Shown piece after piece: positions 18,795-29,400 of a stretch of 57,190 nt of DNA (position 1 is the stretch's first letter; each line of letters begins with the position of its first letter). The stretch comes from Bodo saltans (taxonomy: Eukaryota > Euglenozoa > Kinetoplastea > Eubodonida > Bodonidae). The stretch spans positions 1-57,190 of the forward strand of contig CYKH01000275.1 in the NCBI GenBank assembly GCA_001460835.1, given 5' to 3'. The notes beneath the pieces are model-generated. The model had not been told where the DNA came from. It worked only from the letters and a program-made list of their open reading frames with translations, and did no database searches. Both the position numbers and the translations under genes were made by a program.

Positions 18795-21431
18795 ATGCCC
18801 CCAACTACTTTTTCCTGTGATGGTGTTCAGTGGAAGAAGGTGAAGGTCCTTGGCAAAGGATCCTTTGGCGAAGCGTTCCTGATCGAAACAGTTTCCTCAC
18901 CCTCGACGCAAGCAGTTTGCAAGTTAGTTCACTTGGCTGCCATGAAACAAGATGAACAACGTGAAGCGCTGAACGAAGTCAAAGTTCTCTCGCAGCTCCG
19001 GCATCCGAATATCGTGCAGTACATTGGGAGCTTTCAAGCAGACGGTCATCTGCACATTTTGATGGAGTACTGCAATGGTGGTGATGTGGATCAGCTCATT
19101 AAGAAGTTCAAAACTCTTGGAAACTTTATGGAAGAAGACCTTCTAGCATCTCTTTTTATTCAAATTTGTAGTGCCCTGCGCTACCTCCACGAACGGCGTA
19201 TTCTGCATCGCGATCTTAAATCTCAAAATGTATTCCTATGTCGCAATGAAGCGGCAGTTGGAAGCGGGAAGTACATCGTCAAGCTTGGCGACTTTGGCAT
19301 CTCCACCGTATTGCGAAACACACTTGCACTTGCGAAAACAGTTTGTGGGACGCCCTACTACTTCTCTCCAGAGTTGTGCATGAATCGCCCGTACAACAAC
19401 AAAAGTGATGTTTGGTCACTTGGTTGCATTCTTTACGAAATGGCCACCCTTCAGCATGCATTCGATGCAAAGAATATGAAGGCACTTATGCAACGCATTC
19501 TCACTGGAAAGTACAACCCTGTTGATGCGCGGTACCACAAATCACTTCAAGACGTCATTGATGGAATGCTCCAGCAGAAAGTTGAAAAGCGTTTAAGCAT
19601 CCAACAAGTTCAAAAGATGCAATTCGTGGTGCAGCATACCGAAAGACTGTATCAACAGTATGAACTTGATTCATCCCAGAAGCGAAGAGACAAGGAAATG
19701 GCTGCAGAAGCTGAGCGCCAGCGAAGGCGTGCGGCAGAAGAGCCGAATGTCAGAATGTCGTCCGGGATGCAAGAGTCTTCGCCTCGCAACCCACGAAGTG
19801 TGGAGCGCGATGCAAAGTCCAAGGCTGCACGCCAGCGGCGTGAAGATCAAGATGCGCAACTGCAAGCTCGCAACCGTGATATTGAAGATCAACGACGAAG
19901 AAGGAACCTGAAGGCTGCTCAACGATACGACAGGAATCGAGAAGAAATCAAAGATCGAATGGCTGACCTGGAGCGCCTTGATGATGTTCGAAGGAGAATT
20001 GAAATCTGCTCGTACGAAGATCAAGAGAAGTTTGTTGAAAAAGGCTGGAAATTGGTGCAAGACACCAAGGTGCGCCAAGACGAAAGAGGCCGCGATCATG
20101 ATGAGCGAGATCGAAAGCTTCAAGAACTGATGGAACAAATGAACGCCATTGACTCCAAAATGAGGTCGCGAAGGATAAGACGAGAGAGAGACGATGACGA
20201 CACGCCACCACCTCCACCACAGCAACATTTCGTTCCTAGTGGTCTTCCGCCAAAGCCTGTACGAGCTCCAACCGCCAGAGAACTCGCTCTTGCATACAAA
20301 AATCGAGTCAGTGCTGAAGCACCATGGAACCGAGGCCGTGAGGTGCCGATGGGTTTTACAAAAGAATCGTGGGATGCGCACTGTAAAGTGATGGGACACG
20401 CGGTTCCTATAAGTGGTGGCGGCGGCCGCCCTGGCTCCCGTGGGATTGTTGGCGGTCCTTCACCCCTTCCCACTGCGACAATTGGAGCACCACCAACAAA
20501 AGGCCAACTTTCAGATGGCGATGTCAGCGTTCTTCTCAAAGGAGAATTTCAGCGTCTTTCGAAAGATCCCGTTTTCCTTCAGCAACAAGCTGCAGATGAT
20601 GAAGCGCGAAGAAAAGTATCAGCAATGGCGGAATGGGAAGCGCAAAAAGCTCGGATACGATTTAACTTGGGTGCTTCACAGCAACAGAATGGAAGCAGTG
20701 AGAAAACCTTCATTCCGCCGCCCGCTCAACGAGGGCCACCGCCAGTGCCGCGATCAGGTGTCCAGCACCACCAACCCGATCGACAAGAGCAAGCGAGACC
20801 ACCTTCACTTTCTCCTCCGCAACCTCCAAAAGTCGAGCGACCTGGGTTCCGCTTTGACAATCAAGGGAAGTTCAACGAAAATGCACAAGTGCCCTATCGT
20901 CAGCCGCCACCGGCCCCCGTCGTTCACGACGATGATGATGATGCCTACGAAAGCAGCCGCTCATCTTCAACAGCATCCTCCAGTGGGTCATCATCGGTGT
21001 CATCTGTTGATGTGGAAGAAGAGGACTATAATGACGTGATCCACGCCATGAAAGATCAAGCAAGACGACCAGAGCCTCCTGATCTTTTCGAAGAAGCTCC
21101 TCTTCCGCCGAATGATCTCTCTCGAGTTGCGAACACGGTAAAGTTCACCCTGGACGGAAAAACGCTGCACCTTGATGGTGTTCGCGCAAATGATCCAATG
21201 GAAGTACGAGTGGAAGCACTGCGCGTTTTCTTGTCAGATGCACTCGGAGGGGCTCGAACACTTGAACGATTGATCCAAAACTTACAAAATATTCAATGTG
21301 CCGGGGTCGATGATGCCGAAGCAGATGCAATGCTAGCCAAATTAGAAGCGCAATACGGCAACAAAGGCTCGCTTGTAGATTTGGCTATTCAGCTAGTTGT
21401 CTGTGAAGCAATGATGGACCAACCATCCTGA
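18795..21431 (+). CDS. NEK (NIMA-related) serine/threonine protein kinase
   Basis: The protein has 878 residues. The kinase domain spans about residues 12-275: glycine loop GKGSFGEAF, EVKVLSQLRHPNIVQY in helix C, HRDLKSQN at 138-145, DFG with FGIS, activation segment GTPYYFSPEL, and SDVWSLGCILYE. The GTPYY-SPE pattern and overall order fit NEK kinases, which act at basal bodies, flagella and in the cell cycle. A basic coiled coil follows (about 295-460), then proline-rich stretches (PPPPPQ, PPPPAP). The C-terminal domain begins after a Ser/Asp-rich region near 720 and ends in a helical segment (ALRVFLSDALGG). NEKs with long coiled-coil tails commonly dimerise. The start follows the tract-AG signal. 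Confidence 0.93.
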   Translation: MPPTTFSCDGVQWKKVKVLGKGSFGEAFLIETVSSPSTQAVCKLVHLAAMKQDEQREALNEVKVLSQLRHPNIVQYIGSFQADGHLHILMEYCNGGDVDQLIKKFKTLGNFMEEDLLASLFIQICSALRYLHERRILHRDLKSQNVFLCRNEAAVGSGKYIVKLGDFGISTVLRNTLALAKTVCGTPYYFSPELCMNRPYNNKSDVWSLGCILYEMATLQHAFDAKNMKALMQRILTGKYNPVDARYHKSLQDVIDGMLQQKVEKRLSIQQVQKMQFVVQHTERLYQQYELDSSQKRRDKEMAAEAERQRRRAAEEPNVRMSSGMQESSPRNPRSVERDAKSKAARQRREDQDAQLQARNRDIEDQRRRRNLKAAQRYDRNREEIKDRMADLERLDDVRRRIEICSYEDQEKFVEKGWKLVQDTKVRQDERGRDHDERDRKLQELMEQMNAIDSKMRSRRIRRERDDDDTPPPPPQQHFVPSGLPPKPVRAPTARELALAYKNRVSAEAPWNRGREVPMGFTKESWDAHCKVMGHAVPISGGGGRPGSRGIVGGPSPLPTATIGAPPTKGQLSDGDVSVLLKGEFQRLSKDPVFLQQQAADDEARRKVSAMAEWEAQKARIRFNLGASQQQNGSSEKTFIPPPAQRGPPPVPRSGVQHHQPDRQEQARPPSLSPPQPPKVERPGFRFDNQGKFNENAQVPYRQPPPAPVVHDDDDDAYESSRSSSTASSSGSSSVSSVDVEEEDYNDVIHAMKDQARRPEPPDLFEEAPLPPNDLSRVANTVKFTLDGKTLHLDGVRANDPMEVRVEALRVFLSDALGGARTLERLIQNLQNIQCAGVDDAEADAMLAKLEAQYGNKGSLVDLAIQLVVCEAMMDQPS

Positions 21432-21485
21432 CAGGTGTAAAGTATCGATGAACGTGTCGAAGTTTTTTCGACGAAAAAATGCTAA

Positions 21486-21501
21486 TCCTCTTCTTTAACA
21501 G
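21486..21501 (+). promoter_or_regulatory. Probable trans-splice acceptor
   Basis: A short C/T tract ends in AG at 21500-21501. The leader contains ATG-TGT-TAA at 21504, a minimal uORF, before the in-frame ATG 21576. Confidence 0.45.
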
Positions 21502-21575
21502 TTTATGTGTTAAACTGTTGATTGACCACTCATATTTCTGCTTTGTTGCAAACAAAAAGTCTAGATATCAACTCG

Positions 21576-23771
21576 ATGAGTAGTAGTCCGACAGCAGAAT
21601 TAACTGCGGAAGAAGAGGCTGACCTGCTGGCCGTGTACGGCACCCACAACCCGTTCTACGATGAGCTGCTACAACTGCAAGCACCGTCGCAGTACAGATC
21701 CATCTACGAATCTCGCAACTTATTTTTGACAACAGGAGATGACGACGGTGTGAATAGGCCAGTCACGTCTAGTGGCTCGATTGAAATTGACGCGCTTGAT
21801 TGTGTAGGCCCACTAGATCTATTTGTATTGCGGCACTTGAACAGCGGCTCCGTAGCTGCGCGACCTAGTTCCTATTCCGATGCTTTGACGTTAGCTGTCG
21901 AATCGCTTCAAGGCACCCAATTTTCGGATGGAAGCGGAGCAGGGCCTCTTGAGCAGTGTCGAAACGCCATCAGCGCAGTCGAAGGTGGCATGAACATTCA
22001 TTGGGCGCTGAGCAAGGCCGAAGGTGGCGACGATGCAGATGCATTTGATCGAGAGCTTCAGCAACTTATCGCTGATGCAGAGTCGGAGATCAATCATCGT
22101 AACTTTCATTATGATCCCGCAACGGATCCAGTCTTCCAGGCGCGACTCAAAGAGCTGCAGGAGCGCGAGCTTACTCCACTCAACGACGAAGCTTTTGAGG
22201 ACGATGGAGAACTTCTAGACCAAGCTGAACTTGCTACAATCGAAGCTGCTGCCGAAGAACGTTGTCGGCTCGCGCCCGTACTGCTCCCCGATGAGGCTGA
22301 AGAGCTGGCCCAGCTTCGTGCCAATGACGAGATTGCTGCTGTCAAGAAAGCAAAGAATCTAGACATGCACAAAGTGCATATGGATGTCATGGAGAAGCTC
22401 GGGCACGAAGAGAGAAGCAAAATTCCCAAGAAAGATTCTGATGAAATTGAAACTATTGAGGCACTTCTTGAGAAGATCAAGACAATTGATCTACGCGATG
22501 CGGAATTGCAAGAGCACGCCAAGGAAGAAGTTCGCCGTGTTGCGGCGGCATCTGCACATCTAGTTGCAGAAGATTTTCATCAAGAGCATCAGCAAGGTGC
22601 TTCTTCAAAGGGTCTTGTTGTTTTCGAAGATATTGCGAAAAAGATTGACAAGTTTTTTCCTCCTCCTGCGGACATTACCGAGTCCTACACCACTTCCCTT
22701 CAACAGCAAGGTGCCAGTGGAGCGTCACTGGCAACAAAACAACCTAGAAAAACGCTTCAAGATCTTCGCAAAGCGTCTGCACGGCTCGAAGTGCTGGCTA
22801 AGTTCGAAGCCGTAGAGCCTCGCCTTATGCGTGACGAAGAAGAGCGAGTCAACGCGTGGCAACGAAATATCGATGCTCAACGCATCACGCAAAGCAACGA
22901 TCGAGATGCTCTCACAACTTCTGAAGACGTCAAACGAAGACATATCCTTGGAGAAGAAGCCGTAGCACACGTTGAGGTTCTCGTACGAGAGGAACGGCAA
23001 CGAAACAACTTGGTTCAACTTCTTCAGCAGCGTGATATGCACCAGCGAGCTATGGTGATGTCTGAACTTTCAGAAGCATATGATCAGATTCGGAGTATCA
23101 TTTCGAATGTAGAAGCCTACGAGTGGACTGACTTGTCATCTTCTGAGCGCTCCGAGAGGCAAGCGCTTCTCTCGCATGCGCAGCAAATTGAAGAAATGCT
23201 TCGTGAGATGGAGCGAACGATGATCTTGGAGCAAGCAGAAAGCATCCGCGTCTCTTGGGCTGCATTGCTAGAAGCATCTCAGGCACGAACAGAGTTCATC
23301 ATCGCAGCTGCCCTAACAACAGACGCGTACGGCGACCGTTATCCCAACACATTTGAATCATCTGCACTCCAGCGGCTCGCTCACTGTGACTCGTGCGGCT
23401 TTGGCACTCGCTGTGAGCAACTCATCGCTGCCGCAGTGACCAAGTCGCAGTGGACGCAGTTGTCCAAAACCGAAACAGCAACAGCTCTTCAAGCCCTTGG
23501 CGTTGCATTGCACGCAGCATTGATTGGCGGAAAGAACGTCAAGAAATCTAAGTCCTTCCGAGCGAGTCCTCCACCTCCGAGAACGCCAACACCGCCCATG
23601 ACGCCGCTTCCCACTTCTGTGAAAGACAGTGACTCAACTTGCGTCAAACTCAACGATCGCCTTGCTCGAAAACTACTTCCGTTCGAAAACTACTTCCGTT
23701 CCAGTTTGCCGCTGCTTCTGCTGACGTTGTACGAGCACCGCAAGTGTTTCACCTTCTATCGTTTGCACTAG
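21576..23771 (+). CDS. Acidic coiled-coil protein of unknown function; C-terminus altered by a 17-bp repeat
   Basis: The protein has 731 residues. It is strongly acidic overall (EEEAD near the start, many Glu and Asp), with predicted coiled-coil stretches around 190-340 and 400-560 and a Pro-rich segment (PPPPRTPTPPMTP) near 680. No catalytic motif is visible. The final 30 codons follow a perfect 17-bp tandem repeat (23667-23700). Removing one copy would put the frame directly into the LRR gene downstream, so the true product may be an approximately 1,430-residue fusion. As written, the gene ends only 38 nt before the next ATG, far less than elsewhere in the window. Cytoskeletal function is a guess. 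Confidence 0.78.
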   Translation: MSSSPTAELTAEEEADLLAVYGTHNPFYDELLQLQAPSQYRSIYESRNLFLTTGDDDGVNRPVTSSGSIEIDALDCVGPLDLFVLRHLNSGSVAARPSSYSDALTLAVESLQGTQFSDGSGAGPLEQCRNAISAVEGGMNIHWALSKAEGGDDADAFDRELQQLIADAESEINHRNFHYDPATDPVFQARLKELQERELTPLNDEAFEDDGELLDQAELATIEAAAEERCRLAPVLLPDEAEELAQLRANDEIAAVKKAKNLDMHKVHMDVMEKLGHEERSKIPKKDSDEIETIEALLEKIKTIDLRDAELQEHAKEEVRRVAAASAHLVAEDFHQEHQQGASSKGLVVFEDIAKKIDKFFPPPADITESYTTSLQQQGASGASLATKQPRKTLQDLRKASARLEVLAKFEAVEPRLMRDEEERVNAWQRNIDAQRITQSNDRDALTTSEDVKRRHILGEEAVAHVEVLVREERQRNNLVQLLQQRDMHQRAMVMSELSEAYDQIRSIISNVEAYEWTDLSSSERSERQALLSHAQQIEEMLREMERTMILEQAESIRVSWAALLEASQARTEFIIAAALTTDAYGDRYPNTFESSALQRLAHCDSCGFGTRCEQLIAAAVTKSQWTQLSKTETATALQALGVALHAALIGGKNVKKSKSFRASPPPPRTPTPPMTPLPTSVKDSDSTCVKLNDRLARKLLPFENYFRSSLPLLLLTLYEHRKCFTFYRLH
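23667..23700 (+). repeat. Perfect 17-bp tandem duplication, frame-shifting
   Basis: Two adjacent identical 17-bp units at 23667-23683 and 23684-23700. Because 17 is not a multiple of 3, the duplication shifts the frame. Collapsing it merges the upstream acidic protein with the LRR protein in one open frame. Confidence 0.95.
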
Positions 23772-23809
23772 AATCAATCGAAGTGATTGACTTTTTAAGC
23801 CTATCAACG

Positions 23810-25888
23810 ATGTTTGTCCAAAGCCAACAAAGTAGCTCGGAGGCCACGAATGCGGGTAAATCAATCTTTGAAGCTGAGCGGCTGCGGATTGCTCCCTATG
23901 TGAAATCGCTTGATCTCAGCAGCAATAGCATTGCGAAGCTTGATGTCGATGCGCTCATGGAAACTTTCCCATCGCTATCCACAATTCTTGTGAGTAGCAA
24001 CCAACTCGGCGGAATTGACAGCTTCAAACCCTCGTGTTCATTTCCCACTGTGACGCAACTTGACATTTCTGCCAATCAGCTGTCTCAAGCGCGATTGGGG
24101 TTGTTTCCGAATTTGCGAAAAATATACTGTTTCACAAACAAGCTCGTCGACTTCAACGCGATCACCAATGGCGCTACATGTCTACATGAGATCGAAATGA
24201 GTCGTAATGCTATCACCTCATTGAATGGTGCGACTCAGTTGCCGATATTGGGTACGCTAGACCTCAGTCGCAATCAACTCACTAGCATAGACGAACTACG
24301 ATCTGCTATCTTGCTCCAGAAACTCTTTCTGTCTTGCAACAAAATTTCTCAGTTTCCCACAAGCGGTTGTCTGCTGTTTCTGCGACAACTTTTCCTCAAC
24401 GAAAACGCACTAACGGAAATTCCTGAGTGCATTGCGTGGCTGCCTCTGCTCTCGGACTTGCACTTGGAAAGCAACGCAATTCGTTCCCTAGCAGGACTTA
24501 AAACTTGTCAGCAGCTTGTCACGCTCAAAATGGCGTTTAACCAGCTGAGAAATGGAGTAGATGACATAAGACCACTGGCGGCGTGTAAGCGACTGCGATC
24601 GCTTTCGCTCAACGATAATCCGATGATGCTCATCCCATCTGTCAATAAAGAAGTGGAGCTGTTTGTGTTGGTCACCTTCCCACTTCTTCGAGAGTGGAAC
24701 ACGGACACAGTTTCCAAAGTGAAAGTAGAAAGAGCGCACCGCTTCTATCAACTTACGGATGGCAGTTTTACGTTTGGTCTAGCAGGAATGACCATGTTTG
24801 ATGGCAATCTCACGACGTTCCCAGCCATTAATCGTTTCACAACTGCATTGGCGATGCGCAATGCAGCGCAACCCAGTGCATCACCGGCCGTCAAATCTGC
24901 GCTATCGAAAGTCCCGTTAGCGTTCGCTCAAGACGCTATGTTCGATCGGCTTCAAAAAGATTACGATGGGCTGAAACTCTCTGCCCACCGCAAATACCAG
25001 CTAGCATTATCGCTTGAAGAGAATTTCAAAACGAGGCTGAAGGAACGTGGAGGGTATCTCCTTGGCACGTTGTTTATGCAATCCGACACTATTGAGCAAC
25101 GCAACTACGTAGCGTCTTTGCAGCAGTCCCAGAAGCACCTTGAAGCCCTTCGTGAGACAGTTAGTCTGGACACTCACATGAATACCCACATGGTCTCACA
25201 ATCGTACGAGCGTCGCGCCAAGGCACACAAAGAAGCGAAGGCAAAGCAACGGCTTTCTGAGTGGGTTGTCGGACGGCTGTTGATTCGAAAAGCAGTCGCG
25301 GAGCTGGAAATATTGCGCGAGGCCAGTGAAATTGGTCGCATGCGCCGTGTGCTCAAAGCCGTTCTTAAGATTCAACCGCTGATGCGCGGAGCTCTGATTC
25401 GAAAGAGATTGCGTGCTGTTCGACAAATGGCCGATGACGATGACGATGATGAATTTCAAAAAGTATCATTTGATTTACCAGACCACAGACCGCTTGGTTT
25501 CAGCAACTTCAATTCACTTCTGCAAGGGGCGATGCTGTCACACCCGCAGGCACCGCAGTTCACGATGAAATCACTTGCGTTAAGTGCTGCTCCTCTCGAT
25601 ACATTTGGTCGTGTCAGTAGTGCCCCAACCATGACCTCGGACATGGACCACCAGCGACCTCAGTCTCACCCAGTCCCACCGCGAGGTGGATCCACATCAC
25701 AAGTTGATACATTCACACCAACGAAATCGGCAAGGACGAAATTGGATGATGAATGGGGAAGCGCGCTGGCAGACCAACTTCGTAAGAAGCAAGCAAAGAT
25801 GAACAAAGCGCAGCAATCAGCGATGCAAAAAGTGCGGTTGACCGATCCGCTGCTCGCAAAAAAGCTGATGAGCGGCTCGAAGAACTGA
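23810..25888 (+). CDS. Leucine-rich-repeat protein with C-terminal coiled coil and IQ motif
   Basis: The protein has 692 residues from ATG 23810. About residues 20-310 are SDS22-type leucine-rich repeats (SLDLSSNSIAKLDVDAL, TLDLSRNQLTSIDEL, LRSLSLNDNPMM). The LRR cap region continues with FPLLREWNTDTVSKV. A helical region lies at 380-520, and an IQ-like motif (IQPLMRGALIRKRLRAV) near 524. The tail is basic and Gln-rich. LRR plus IQ proteins are often ciliary or flagellar scaffolds. The open frame continues upstream into the preceding gene past the 17-bp repeat, and no good pyrimidine-AG signal lies in the 38-nt gap. It may therefore be the C-terminal half of a larger gene. Confidence 0.85.
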   Translation: MFVQSQQSSSEATNAGKSIFEAERLRIAPYVKSLDLSSNSIAKLDVDALMETFPSLSTILVSSNQLGGIDSFKPSCSFPTVTQLDISANQLSQARLGLFPNLRKIYCFTNKLVDFNAITNGATCLHEIEMSRNAITSLNGATQLPILGTLDLSRNQLTSIDELRSAILLQKLFLSCNKISQFPTSGCLLFLRQLFLNENALTEIPECIAWLPLLSDLHLESNAIRSLAGLKTCQQLVTLKMAFNQLRNGVDDIRPLAACKRLRSLSLNDNPMMLIPSVNKEVELFVLVTFPLLREWNTDTVSKVKVERAHRFYQLTDGSFTFGLAGMTMFDGNLTTFPAINRFTTALAMRNAAQPSASPAVKSALSKVPLAFAQDAMFDRLQKDYDGLKLSAHRKYQLALSLEENFKTRLKERGGYLLGTLFMQSDTIEQRNYVASLQQSQKHLEALRETVSLDTHMNTHMVSQSYERRAKAHKEAKAKQRLSEWVVGRLLIRKAVAELEILREASEIGRMRRVLKAVLKIQPLMRGALIRKRLRAVRQMADDDDDDEFQKVSFDLPDHRPLGFSNFNSLLQGAMLSHPQAPQFTMKSLALSAAPLDTFGRVSSAPTMTSDMDHQRPQSHPVPPRGGSTSQVDTFTPTKSARTKLDDEWGSALADQLRKKQAKMNKAQQSAMQKVRLTDPLLAKKLMSGSKN

Positions 25889-26411
25889 CGTCATCTGACG
25901 AGCTCTCTTTTGATGACCGACGAGTAGATCATTTTTTTTGTTGCTCGAGGTGCTTTCGTGCTCTGTAGAAAACAGTGTTTGCACATTCAAATTAAACAGT
26001 GTGTAAAGGTGCTTAATGTTTCTTATTGTGGTGTATTTAAATCACCCTCATTGTCTTTAAAAGGTTCAAATTCCAAAAATTTTTCGAGGTAAAGAAAAAC
26101 TGCAAAGCGGTGACCGCACAATTTCGGATCCTGTGGCGTTAGAAGACGCCAGACCAACGATTCTTACACAACAATCTTCGCCCGGTGGCACTGGGACAAC
26201 ACCTCCAAATTCTACTTTGCCCAAGGGACGCCAGTCACCGTCGCCCTTGCAAAACAGCGGTCACTTTAAGCTGTCGTGCAAGAAATTCTTCAATCGAAAT
26301 CGAGGAAAGGCACGTGACTTGCTCGCCATCATTCGCAAAGCACTATCTGGCAGGACAGCTTCAAGCGCTAATAGCATCGCCAACGTGATCCATCGAAAGA
26401 CATCGCTTGCC
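25889..26411. other. Intergenic region plus AUG-less leader of the P4-ATPase gene
   Basis: The first 170 nt are AT-rich with T and A runs and look like 3'UTR and spacer. An AG at 26062-26063 after a CT-rich stretch is a probable splice acceptor. From 26061 to 26411 the P4-ATPase frame is open for 117 codons, and the stretch from the AG to 26412 contains no ATG in any frame. Confidence 0.6.
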
Positions 26412-29400
26412 ATGCGTGTCGTCGTTCCTCTGGATGGCACCACCGCAGCAGCCCACCCAAACAATCTTGTGACCAACAGTCGCTACACGTTGTGGAACTT
26501 TCTTCCTATGAACTTGTTTGAACAATTTCGAAAGCCCCTCAATTTTTACTTTCTTTTGGTCGCCGCGTTGCAGTTCATTTCGGTCATTGCACCAGTCAAC
26601 CCTCTCTCGACTTTGCTGCCACTGCTCTTCGCTTTCACGCTCACGGCTGTGAAGGAGGGGTACGACGATGTCAAGCGGCATCGGCAAGACAGCCTCTACA
26701 ACAACAGACGATGCACCACTCTTGATCCTGATCGAAAAGAATGGCGATCGATTGTTAGCAGCCAAATTCGCGTTGGAGATGTTGTGAAAGTGAGACGTGA
26801 TGAAGAGTTTCCTTGTGATTTAGTGATCGTAGGTGCCCCATTATCTGCGGAAGGTGTTATCTACATCAGAACTGACAATCTTGATGGAGAACTTGACTTA
26901 AAACCGAAAGAAGTTGTGCCAATCAGATCAGTTGGAACGGCTGTCGATGACTCCACCACCCGCGACTCAGAAAGCAACGCAGCGCTCGCATGTGCAACGT
27001 CGGATTTGCATCCCGGTACACTGGCGAATTTACTCGAAGATGTTTCTTTGGTTTGCCCACCGCCTATTGCCTCCCTTGACTCTTTCGATGCGGCTGTCGA
27101 TGACTCCACCACCCGCGACTCAGAAAGCAACGCAGCGCTCGCATGTGCAACGTCGGATTTGCATCCCGGTACACTGGCGAATTTACTCGAAGATGTTTCT
27201 TTGGTTTGCCCACCGCCTATTGCCTCCCTTGACTCTTTCGATGCGCGCCGAGAAATTCTTAATTCTGGCGCTGCAGTGCCATCATTGACACTGTCGTTAT
27301 CAGCAGCTCATTTGGTGCCTCAATCATGCCTCCTCAAGCATACCGAAGAAGTTGTTGGTATTGCAGTTTACACAGGCAATGAAACAAAGTGCGGGATGAA
27401 CAAGCACGACCCACCTGCAAAATGGGCAAAAATCGACCAAGCCGTTTCTCACTACTCCAAAGTAATCTTCATCTTTCAGCTTATTTCGGCGTGCGTGATG
27501 GGCTTTGTTGGAAATTCGATGAATGACGACACAGAATCGAAAGGAATGTGGTACCTTGGCCCGGCTCCCTCTTCCGCTGGCGTGCAGTTCGCCATCTATC
27601 AGCTTCGTTTCTTCCTTCTCACGACGGTGATGATTCCAGTCTCGTTTAAATTCGTCGTAGACTTGAGCAAACAAATGATGGCGTTAGTCCTTGAGTGGGA
27701 CCTTGCGATGTACGACGATGAGCTTGGTGGCGGTGTGAAAGTGCGGAACTCTTCTATCGTTGAAGATTTGGGGCAAGTGGAGTACATTCTGTCAGACAAA
27801 ACCGGAACGATGACCCAAAACGTGATGGCACTCAAGAGTATGAGTCTCTCAGGTGAGGTGATTCCTTTCCCAGGAAACCAGCTGGCGACTACTTCGCTTG
27901 CACAGGAATTGGAAGAGTTTATTCTCTGCGCCCTTCTGTGTAATGCTGTTGATGTGGAAACTGCGTTACCTCCACGAGCCACTTCTGAAAGAGAACCACA
28001 GCAAACGGAGACTCGCCCAGTGTATCACTCACCTTCGCCTGATGAAGAAGCAATTGCTTATGGGATGTTCGACTTCGGCTTTTCAATCGTCAGCCGAACC
28101 AAGACAGAAGTAATCCTCTCTGCTAGAGGCAAAGAACGAGCTTATCGATTGCTTCGTGTGTTTCCGTTCTCGTCGGAAAAGAAGTGCATGGGAGTTCTTG
28201 TTGAAGAGAAGACGAGGACAGCCACAGAACCATCGCCGAAAGTCCTGTTGTACGTGAAGGGCGCCGACGATCAGGTGTTCCGCTATTCGCGACAGGATCC
28301 CTCCGTTGCAAGTCAGGAACGTAGGTTTCAAAAGAATGAAGAAAAAATTCAGCAACTCACTAATGTCCTCGACCAGTTTTCAACTCAAGGCCTGAGGACC
28401 CTTGTATTTGCTTCCCGCGAGATTTCTTCCGACGAATATCGCATTTTTCACAGCAAATTCTCAGACGCTCTCATTCGCCTCGAGGGACGTCAAGAAGCGT
28501 GCGATGCACTTCAGGAATCACTAATGAATGGGATTGGAGTTCTTGGCGTCTCGGCTATTGAAGATAAACTCCAAGACGATGTGAAGAGTAGCATCGAGAC
28601 CATTATTGAAGCTAACGTACGTGTGTGGATGCTCACCGGTGACAAAATGGAGACAGCAGAGCAAATTGGCCTGACATGCGGGCTTCTCAACGCAAACGAT
28701 GTTGTGGTGAGGATTTCAAAAGATGCGAGTGATAGAAGTCTCCATTGGAAAGAACGATTATCTCAGGCCGTCACGATTTACTGTGATCAGCACAACCAAA
28801 TTCGCCCTAGCACGAACCGTCAAGTGGGCTCTGCGCACCGAGTACCGCCAACAGTGAGCGTTGAAGACCCAGCAAGCCTGCGCCACGAAGATAGCGATGA
28901 GGCTCACCATGAAGACAGCGATGGGTTAATGACGAAGTCCCGAAAACCTCATGTGCGTCGCAGTGCGGCCTCATCATCATCGCAAGATCTTCCTACGTTT
29001 GTCATGATTGTGCAAGGAGGGGCCACACTTGATGAAATCCTCCAGGATGGTTCCCTTTTGCAGCAATTTATGAAACTAGCATTGCGCGCAAAAAGCGTTA
29101 TCTGCGCTCGTGTCACGCCGAGTCAAAAAGCCATGATCACAAAGCAAGTCAGCAGCCAAGGTTTTACGACGTTAGCAATTGGAGACGGAGGCAATGACGT
29201 TGCGATGATTCAGCAAGCGCATGTTGGCGTTGGGATCTGCGGCAAAGAAGGATCGCAAGCATCTCGTGCCGCGGACTTCTCCATTTCAAAGTTTTCCCAC
29301 TTAAGGTCGCTGATGCTGTACCACGGGCACGCATCATACGCTCGGACTGCTTATGTTGTTCAATACAGCTTCTACAAGTCGATGTTGATTAGTTTTATTC

